Origin: Arthrobacter sp. Soc17.1.1.1
GTDB taxonomy: Bacteria > Actinomycetota > Actinomycetes > Actinomycetales > Micrococcaceae
Direction of reading: 5' to 3'
NCBI RefSeq assembly: GCF_036867195.1
Contig: NZ_JBAJII010000001.1
Location: forward strand, 2,294,001-2,358,000
Length of the DNA: 64,000 nt
Below, one piece after another: positions 57,757 through 64,000 of the stretch. Both the position numbers and the translations under genes were made by a program. Below the pieces are notes generated by a model, which worked only from the letters and a program-made list of their open reading frames with translations, was not told where the DNA came from and made no database searches. The first letter of the stretch is position 1. Each line of letters opens with the position of its first letter.

Positions 57757-59136
57757 CTACCTCACTGCTGCGAAGTTGAACTCCGTGCAGATGTCCTGGC
57801 CGAACACGAAGCGCCGCACGGGCGCGGTCCGCGCCTCGGCGAGGACGTCGGAGCCCGAGAAGCGGATCCCGGGGACGCCGTCGCCCACGAGCACCGGCGC
57901 CGTCGTGAGGTAGAGCCGGTCGAGCGCCCCTGCTTCGAGGAAACGCGAGACGGTGTTGCCGCCCCCCTCGACGAGCACCCTGCCCATCCCCCGCGCGTGC
58001 AGGACAGCCAGGACGCGGCGCGGCTCGAAGTCCTCCGCGGGCAGCCGGACCACCTCGACGGACGCGGGCAGCCCGCCGGGCACCATGGCGTCGCGGGAGA
58101 CGATCCAGAGCGTCGGTACGCCGTCGTCGGCGAGGACGCGGGCGTCCGCGCCGACCTTCGCGGCCGAGTCCAGCACCACGCGCACGGGACTGGTGCCGGG
58201 CACGTCCTCGACGGCGAGGGAGCAGTCCTCGGCCAGGACGGTGGACGCCCCCACCACGACGGCGTCCACGAGGGCGCGCAGCCGCTGGAGATGCCCGTGG
58301 TCGCCGCGGTCCTCGTGGAGGCCGGCATCGCCGGAGCGTGACGCGATGAAGCCGTCCAGGCTCTGGCGCAGCTGCCCGATCACCTGGCCGCCCGGCTGCG
58401 TGAGGTAGCCGTACCGATGGGTCAGTTCCTCCGCCTCACCCGGGGCTGGTGCTGCCGGCACCACGCCGTCGAGCAGCGATTCCCACGCATCCGCGGCCGG
58501 GGCGTCGTGCCGCATGCGGGCGCGCTTGGTCGCGAGGTAGCCGGCGTTCTCCGCGCGGTCGGGGACGGGCAGGTTGCGGCGCTCGACGACGGCGATGCCG
58601 AGTTCCTCGAGCGCCTCCTCCTTCGCCGGATTGCCGGAGAGCAAGCGGACGGCGCTGATCCCGAGGTCCTGCAGGATCTCGGCTGCCTGGTCGTACCGCC
58701 GGTCGTCGACGGGCAGGCCGAGGGCGGTGTTCGCGTCCACCGTGTCGACGCCCCCGTCCTGCAGCGCATAGGCCTTGAGCTTCGCGAGCAGGCCGATGCC
58801 GCGTCCCTCATGCCCCCGGACGTAGACCACGACGCCGCGTCCCTCGGCGGAGATGGCGGCGAGCGCGGCGTCGAGCTGCTCCCCGCAGTCGCAGCGCCAG
58901 GACCCGAAGGCGTCACCGGTGAGGCACTCGCTGTGGACGCGGACGAGCGGGGCGGTGCCGGGGGACACGGGCGCGTCCTCGATCCCCAGCGCGAGTGCGA
59001 CGTGCTCGGTGCCCGCACCGTCGCGGTAGCCGACGAGGCGGAAGGTCCCGTGCCGCGTGGGCAGGATGGTCTCGGTGACCCGCTCGATCGTGGCCGGTAC
59101 GGCTGCGGCGTCGGCCCGCGGGGACTGGATGGACAT
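57757..59136 (-). CDS. GTP cyclohydrolase II-RibD reductase fusion
   Basis: 459 aa. Residues about 20-215 are GTP cyclohydrolase II: zinc Cys71, Cys82 and Cys84 in HSECLTGDAFGSWRCDCGEQL (split motif), RGHEGRGIGLLAK and VRLLSGNPAKEEALEELG. Residues about 250-459 are a RibD C-terminal reductase: RQSLDGFIASRSGD, VDAVVVGASTVLAED, VLVEGGGNTVSRFLEAGALDRLYL. It thus joins the first and third steps of riboflavin synthesis in one chain, without the deaminase or DHBP synthase. Whether it makes riboflavin or a related pyrimidine/flavin analogue is open. Confidence 0.85.
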   Translation of the reverse strand: MSIQSPRADAAAVPATIERVTETILPTRHGTFRLVGYRDGAGTEHVALALGIEDAPVSPGTAPLVRVHSECLTGDAFGSWRCDCGEQLDAALAAISAEGRGVVVYVRGHEGRGIGLLAKLKAYALQDGGVDTVDANTALGLPVDDRRYDQAAEILQDLGISAVRLLSGNPAKEEALEELGIAVVERRNLPVPDRAENAGYLATKRARMRHDAPAADAWESLLDGVVPAAPAPGEAEELTHRYGYLTQPGGQVIGQLRQSLDGFIASRSGDAGLHEDRGDHGHLQRLRALVDAVVVGASTVLAEDCSLAVEDVPGTSPVRVVLDSAAKVGADARVLADDGVPTLWIVSRDAMVPGGLPASVEVVRLPAEDFEPRRVLAVLHARGMGRVLVEGGGNTVSRFLEAGALDRLYLTTAPVLVGDGVPGIRFSGSDVLAEARTAPVRRFVFGQDICTEFNFAAVR

Positions 59137-59240
59137 GGTTCAACCTTAGGAGTGGGGCAGGACGACGCGAAAAGCCGCGTCATGGGATCAACCGGGTACG
59201 GCACCCGTTTATTGCGCGTCACGCGCCTCGGGGCGGCCCG

Positions 59241-60152
59241 TCACGGGGACGGCGGACGCCGGACGTCGGCGGCGGCACGCCCGAGGACGTCGCGGACGGC
59301 CAGCACGGCGGGCCGCCGGGCACCGGCGCGGCGCGCCGAGGTGAAGATGGAGCGGCGCGGGCTCTCCCCGAGGTCCAGGAGCCGCACGGGGACACTCCGG
59401 CCGGTCCACACGAGATCGGGCATGAGGGCGACGGCGTTGCCCGATTCGATGAGCCGGATCTGCGCCTGGAGGTCGGCCGTCTCGTAGCGGACGTCGGGTT
59501 CGAACCCCGCGCGCCGGCATGCCTGCTCCGCCCAGTGGCGGGAGGCCGCCCCCCTGGGTTCCATGACCCAGGCGGTGGCCGCCGCCTCGCCGACCGTCGT
59601 GATGCCGGCATACGGGCCCGCGAGGGGGACGGCGAGGCGGATCGCGTCCTCCGTCAGGGGCAGGTGGTCCAGTTCCGCGTGGCGTGGGGCGGCGTGGCCC
59701 GGGTACTGCTCGGCGATCACGAGGTCGAAGTCGCGGGCGAATGTCTCGTACAGGGCCGTCTCCGGCTCGCGCTGCACCATCTCCACGCGCACGTCGGGAT
59801 AGTCGCGGGTCATGGCCGTGAGGGCGCCGGGCATGAGCGCCAGCGCGGCCGACTGGAAGACCGCCACCCTGACCGTCCCGGACACCGTGGTCAGCGACGC
59901 CGCGAGGTCCGACTCGGCGCGCTCGAGGGTCTCGAGCAGTTCGGCGGTGTGCGCGACGAGCACCTCGGCCTGCGCCGTGAGGACCACGCGGCGGCCCGCC
60001 TTGCGGAGCAGTTCCACGCCCACCTCCTTCTCGAGCAGGGCGAGCTGCTGGGAGACCGAGGACGGACTGTAGCTGAGGGCCTCCGCGACGTCGGCGAGGG
60101 TGCCGCGGATCTTCAGTTCGCGGAGCAGCCGCAGCCTGCGCAGGTCGAGCAC
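59241..60152 (-). CDS. LysR-family regulator
   Basis: 303 aa. N-terminal winged HTH (RRLRLLRELKIRGTLADVAEALSYSPSSVSQQLALLEKEVG) and a periplasmic-binding-like effector domain from about residue 90. GTG start. Divergent from putA with 141 bases between, so it is the obvious candidate for a proline-responsive regulator (inference). Confidence 0.88.
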   Translation of the reverse strand: MLDLRRLRLLRELKIRGTLADVAEALSYSPSSVSQQLALLEKEVGVELLRKAGRRVVLTAQAEVLVAHTAELLETLERAESDLAASLTTVSGTVRVAVFQSAALALMPGALTAMTRDYPDVRVEMVQREPETALYETFARDFDLVIAEQYPGHAAPRHAELDHLPLTEDAIRLAVPLAGPYAGITTVGEAAATAWVMEPRGAASRHWAEQACRRAGFEPDVRYETADLQAQIRLIESGNAVALMPDLVWTGRSVPVRLLDLGESPRRSIFTSARRAGARRPAVLAVRDVLGRAAADVRRPPSP

Positions 60153-60293
60153 GGTGCCTCCGGCGTCGATGTCGATTCGGTTCTACTGACGAGTACCGTT
60201 CGGTAATCATCGCTTCTCCTAATCGTACGGCGGCCCGATACTGAGGAGGAAATAGCTGCGCCGGCGGAAGCCGTCCGATCGAAAGCCTGTGCC

Positions 60294-63200
60294 ATGACAA
60301 CCCAGATCCCGCGCCTCGACGGCGTCGCCGCTCCGGCACCCCGGAACGCGACGCCCGCCCGCACGCCGGAGCCCGACGTGACCCGTCGGTTCTCCGCCGC
60401 TCCCGGCAGCACCACCGACATCCCGGCCGGCCTCGCCGACGAAGCGGTCGCCCTCGTGCGCCGCTGGCTCACCGAGGCGGCGAAGGTGCCGGTCGACGCG
60501 TCGGCGAAACAGCTCGCCGGAGTCCTCAAGGACCCGGACGGGCTCGCCTTCACGGTCGGCTTCGTCGACGGCGTCATCCGCCCCGAGGACCTCTCCGTGG
60601 CCGCCCGCAACCTCGCCGCGATCGCGCCGAAGGTGCCGAAGTTCCTCCCCTGGTACATGCGCTCCGCCGTCACGGTGGGCGCCGCCGTCGCGCCCGTCCT
60701 GCCGCAGGTCGTCATCCCCGTGGCCCGCCGCATACTGCGCGAGATGGTGGGGCACCTCATCATCGACGCCTCGGACGCCCGCCTCGGCCGCTCCATAGGC
60801 CGGATCAGGCGCGAGGGGATCCGCCTCAACGTGAACCTCCTCGGCGAGGCGGTCCTCGGGGACCACGAGGCCGAACGCCGCCTGCAGGGCACCGTCCGCC
60901 TGCTCGAGCGCCCCGATGTCGACTACGTGTCCATCAAGGTGTCCTCCACCGTGGCCCCGCATCCCGCCTGGGCCTTCGAGGAGGCCGTGCAGCACGTCGC
61001 GGAGAAGCTCGCTCCCCTGTACGCGCTGGCGGCCGGCGCGGAGCAGCCGAAGTTCATCAACCTCGACATGGAGGAGTACAAGGACCTCGATCTCACGATC
61101 GCGGTCTTCATGGAGATCCTCGACCGGCCCGAGTTCAGGCACCTCGAGGCGGGCATCGTCCTCCAGGCGTACCTGCCCGACTCCCTCGCCGCCATGATCC
61201 GCCTGCAGGAGTGGGCCGCGGCCCGCCGCGCCGTCGGGGGCGCCGGCATCAAGGTCCGCGTGGTCAAGGGCGCCAACCTGCCGATGGAGCAGGTCGAGGC
61301 ATCCCTCCACGACTGGCCGCTGGCCACCTGGGGGTCCAAGCAGGACTCCGACACCCACTACAAGCGCGTGCTCAACTACGCGCTGCAGCCCGGCCGTGTC
61401 GACAACGTGCGCGTCGGCGTCGCCGGCCACAACCTGTTCGACCTCGCCTTCGCATGGCTGCTCGCCGGCGAGCGCGGCGTCCGTGACGGCATCGAGTTCG
61501 AGATGCTCCTCGGCATGGCGCAGGGCCAGGCGGAAGCGGTCCGCCGCGACGTCGGTTCCCTCCTCCTCTACACGCCCGTGGTGCACCCGAGCGAGTTCGA
61601 CGTCGCCATCGCCTACCTCATCCGACGCCTCGAGGAGGGGGCGAGCCAGGACAACTTCATGTCCGCCGTGTTCGAGCTCTCCGAGAACGAGGCGCTTTTC
61701 GACCGTGAGAAGGGCCGCTTCCTCGCCTCGCTCGCCGAGCTGGACACGTCGGTCCCCGGACCGAACCGCCGGCAGGACCGCACCGCCCCCGCCGAGCCGC
61801 ACCCGGGCACCGGCTTCACGAACACCCCGGACACCGACCCCTCCCTGCCCGCCAACCGCACCTGGGGGCGGGCGATCCTCGACCGCGCCGCCACGTCGGA
61901 GCTGGGGAACGATCTCGTGGCCGACACCACGCTCACCCGCGCCGAGGAGCTCGAGGACACGATCGCCGGTGCCGTCCGTGCCTCCGCCGCCTGGGGCTCC
62001 CTCGGCGGTGCGGAACGCGCCGCGATCCTGCACCGCGCGGGCGACGCCCTCGAGGCCCGGCGCGCCGAGCTCATGGAGGTCATGGCCGCCGAGACCGGCA
62101 AGACCCTCGACCAGGCCGATCCCGAGATCTCCGAGGCCGTCGACTTCGCCCACTACTACGCCGAGCGCGCCCGCGAGCTCGACGACGTCGACGGCGCCGC
62201 GTTCTCCCCCGTCCGGCTCACCGTGGTGACGCCCCCGTGGAACTTCCCGGTCGCCATCCCGGCCGGCTCCACGCTGGCCGCGCTCGCCGCCGGATCCGCC
62301 GTCGTCATCAAGCCCGCGTCCCAGGCGCGCCGCTCCGGGTCCGTCATGATCGACGCGCTGTGGGCCGCGGGTGTGCCGCGCGAGGTGCTGCGCCTGGTGC
62401 AGGTCGAGGAGGGGGACCTCGGGCGCCAGCTCATCGCGGATCCCCGCGTGGACCGGGTCATCCTGACCGGCGGCTACGAGACGGCCGAGCTGTTCCGCTC
62501 CTTCCGCACCGATCTGCCCCTGCTCGCCGAGACCTCCGGCAAGAACGCCATCATCGTCACCCCGAGCGCGGATCTCGACCTCGCGGCGCGGGACGTAGCG
62601 CAGTCGGCCTTCGGCCATGCGGGCCAGAAATGCTCGGCAGCCTCCCTCGTGATCCTCGTGGGCAGTGCGGCCACGTCGCAGCGCTTCCGCAACCAGCTGC
62701 TCGACGCCGTGGCCTCGCTGTCCGTCGGGTACCCGACGGACCCGGCCACGCAGATGGGCCCGGTGATCGAGCCCGCCGCCGGGAAGCTCCTGGACGGCCT
62801 GACGACGCTCGGCGAGGGCGAGTCCTGGCTCCTGGAACCCCGCCGCCTCGACGACTCGGGGCGCCTGTGGAGCCCGGGCATCCGGGTCGGCGTGAAGCGC
62901 GGATCCACGTACCACCTCACCGAGTACTTCGGACCGATCCTCGGCGTGATGACCGCCGCGACCCTCGAGGAGGCCATCGCACTGCAGAACGACATCGACT
63001 ACGGCCTGACCTCCGGCATCCACTCGCTGGACAGCCGCGAGATCGCCGCCTGGATCGACGGGGTGCAGGCGGGCAACCTCTACATCAACCGCGGCATCAC
63101 CGGCGCGATCGTGCAGCGCCAGCCCTTCGGCGGCTGGAAGAAGTCGGCGGTCGGCGCCGGCACCAAGGCCGGTGGGCCCAACTACCTCGTGGGCCTCGGC

Positions 63201-63824
63201 ACTTGGTCGTCGCGGGAGGCCCGGGTCCAGGGCGACGCCCTGCCCGTCGTCGCACCCCTGCTGGCGGCCGCCCGGTCCGCCGGGCTGCCTGACGGCGACG
63301 TGGCCGGCCTCGCCCGCGCCGCCGCCTCGGACGCCGCAGCGTGGACCAGCGAGTTCGGCGAGGTGCGGGACGTCTCGGCGCTCGCCGCCGAGCGGAACCT
63401 CTTCCGCTACCTCCCCCACGCGGTGACGGTGCGCCTGGCGGAAGGCGCTCCCGTGATCGACCTCGTCCGCGTGCTGCTCGCCGCGGGAGCCACCGGCGCA
63501 CCGGTGGCCGTCTCCTCCGCCGTCGACCTCCCGGCCGGGCTGCGTGCAGCCCTCACGGAGAACGTCGTGGGCGTCACCGTCGAGGACGACGCCGCCTGGC
63601 TGGCCCGCGCGGCGACGCTGCCCCTGCGCCGCGTGCGGCTCATCGGTGGCGGGGCCTCTGCCCTCGCCGCCGTGACGGGCGGACGGCCCGATCTCGCGGT
63701 GTACGCGCAGCCGGTCACGGAGTCGGGGCGGATCGAACTGCTGCCGTTCCTGCAGGAGCAGGCCATCAGCATCACCGCCCACCGCTTCGGGACCCCCAAC
63801 GGCCTGACCGACGCCGTGATCTAG
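60294..63824 (+). CDS. putA: Bifunctional proline dehydrogenase/P5C dehydrogenase PutA
   Basis: 1176 aa, oxidising proline to glutamate. The PRODH barrel (about residues 130-460) has YVSIKVSS, IVLQAYLPDS, RVVKGANL and ATWGSKQDSDTHYKR. The aldehyde dehydrogenase part (about 510-1000) has TVVTPPWNFPVAIP, ETSGKNAIIV (Glu) and GHAGQKCSAAS with nucleophile Cys780. A C-terminal domain of about 170 residues follows. No DNA-binding ribbon-helix-helix is present, so it is not a self-repressor; the LysR gene is next door. GAGGAGG lies 38 bases before the ATG, too far to serve it, and the ATG lacks a close ribosome binding site. Confidence 0.95.
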   Translation: MTTQIPRLDGVAAPAPRNATPARTPEPDVTRRFSAAPGSTTDIPAGLADEAVALVRRWLTEAAKVPVDASAKQLAGVLKDPDGLAFTVGFVDGVIRPEDLSVAARNLAAIAPKVPKFLPWYMRSAVTVGAAVAPVLPQVVIPVARRILREMVGHLIIDASDARLGRSIGRIRREGIRLNVNLLGEAVLGDHEAERRLQGTVRLLERPDVDYVSIKVSSTVAPHPAWAFEEAVQHVAEKLAPLYALAAGAEQPKFINLDMEEYKDLDLTIAVFMEILDRPEFRHLEAGIVLQAYLPDSLAAMIRLQEWAAARRAVGGAGIKVRVVKGANLPMEQVEASLHDWPLATWGSKQDSDTHYKRVLNYALQPGRVDNVRVGVAGHNLFDLAFAWLLAGERGVRDGIEFEMLLGMAQGQAEAVRRDVGSLLLYTPVVHPSEFDVAIAYLIRRLEEGASQDNFMSAVFELSENEALFDREKGRFLASLAELDTSVPGPNRRQDRTAPAEPHPGTGFTNTPDTDPSLPANRTWGRAILDRAATSELGNDLVADTTLTRAEELEDTIAGAVRASAAWGSLGGAERAAILHRAGDALEARRAELMEVMAAETGKTLDQADPEISEAVDFAHYYAERARELDDVDGAAFSPVRLTVVTPPWNFPVAIPAGSTLAALAAGSAVVIKPASQARRSGSVMIDALWAAGVPREVLRLVQVEEGDLGRQLIADPRVDRVILTGGYETAELFRSFRTDLPLLAETSGKNAIIVTPSADLDLAARDVAQSAFGHAGQKCSAASLVILVGSAATSQRFRNQLLDAVASLSVGYPTDPATQMGPVIEPAAGKLLDGLTTLGEGESWLLEPRRLDDSGRLWSPGIRVGVKRGSTYHLTEYFGPILGVMTAATLEEAIALQNDIDYGLTSGIHSLDSREIAAWIDGVQAGNLYINRGITGAIVQRQPFGGWKKSAVGAGTKAGGPNYLVGLGTWSSREARVQGDALPVVAPLLAAARSAGLPDGDVAGLARAAASDAAAWTSEFGEVRDVSALAAERNLFRYLPHAVTVRLAEGAPVIDLVRVLLAAGATGAPVAVSSAVDLPAGLRAALTENVVGVTVEDDAAWLARAATLPLRRVRLIGGGASALAAVTGGRPDLAVYAQPVTESGRIELLPFLQEQAISITAHRFGTPNGLTDAVI

Positions 63825-63825
63825 C

Positions 63826-63865
63826 GGCACGGGCGCGCACGGCACGCGCCGTGCGCACCCGTGCC
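63826..63865 (+). terminator. Terminator hairpin after putA
   Basis: 63826-63843 pairs with 63848-63865 over 18 bp with one mismatch and a four-base loop. It begins two bases after the putA stop. No T-run. The remaining bases to 64000 hold no gene I can support; the ATG at 63994 may begin one that lies outside. Confidence 0.75.
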
Positions 63866-64000
63866 CGACGCCGTACGGCCTCCCTGGGTGGCCCGCCGGA
63901 TCCTGCGCCGAGTCCGAGGGCACCGCACCCTCCCCCGTGGAAGAATGGCGGGGAGCAACGACCCCCTTCCCCCGACCCGGAAGCAGCCCCGCCATGCCGT

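Noticed and set aside
60219..63995. A 1258-codon open frame on the minus strand opposite putA
   Set aside because: It is a GC-driven mirror of putA: Arg/Gly/His/Asp-rich, no family motif, and the plus-strand gene has full catalytic motifs.

Overview
The window is GC-rich chromosomal DNA from a high-GC Gram-positive, most likely a member of the Micrococcaceae (Arthrobacter-like). The evidence is the codon use, the many GTG starts, the conserved actinobacterial gene order (yraN-comM-dprA-xerC; rpsP-khpA-rimM-trmD-rplS-lepB-rnhB; ffh, amtB-glnB, ftsY-smc; mutM-rnc-rpmF-DUF177-coaD; rsmD-recG-thiL), and a Micrococcus/Arthrobacter-type olefin cluster with an OleB-OleC fusion. There is no prophage, IS element, CRISPR array, tRNA or rRNA that I can see.

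Layout. 1-10037 (almost all minus strand) is a housekeeping block. Read 5' to 3' on the minus strand it runs rpsP, khpA, rimM, trmD, rplS, two signal peptidases, rnhB and DUF2469, then yraN, comM, dprA, an Ogt-like alkyltransferase and the start of xerC. 10306-12888 is accessory: a PhyH-type oxygenase, a two-module VOC dioxygenase and an alpha/beta hydrolase. 12934-25816 carries ffh, a solitary G6PDH, an 8-TM membrane protein, the nitrogen pair amtB-glnB, ftsY, an MFS exporter and smc. 26091-30690 is the complete oleA-oleBC-oleD head-to-head hydrocarbon operon. 30710-35557 has a VOC protein, a LysM-NlpC/P60 hydrolase behind a c-di-AMP (ydaO-type) riboswitch, and mutM-rnc-rpmF-DUF177-coaD. 35598-41663 is a plus-strand block lying between coaD and rsmD: an aminotransferase with a spermidine-synthase-like protein, a STAS-like protein, a solitary cytochrome oxidase subunit I, a small membrane protein and a YcnI-type copper protein. 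41767-49706 is rsmD, modCBA with a Mop/HTH regulator, recG, a DAK2 protein and thiL. 49749-53057 holds dTDP-rhamnose genes (rmlCD fusion, rmlB) and a surface protein. 53251-63824 is mixed accessory content: DUF3515 lipoprotein, SMP-30 hydrolase, SDR, glycosyltransferase running in frame into a DUF3072 gene, two RibD-type reductases (one fused to GTP cyclohydrolase II), and a LysR regulator divergent from putA.

The most unusual signals are: a 42-bp perfect palindrome inside the start of rnc, which would make its mRNA fold into a roughly 20-bp duplex suited to RNase III itself; an Ogt-type protein whose catalytic Cys is Gly; a DUF177 gene whose conserved N-terminus has no ATG/GTG/TTG but an ATC behind a good ribosome binding site; the stop-less glycosyltransferase-DUF3072 reading frame; and an 11-bp-periodic GlnR-like site upstream of amtB-glnB.

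The calls rest on reading motifs and context by eye. No database search or folding program was run.
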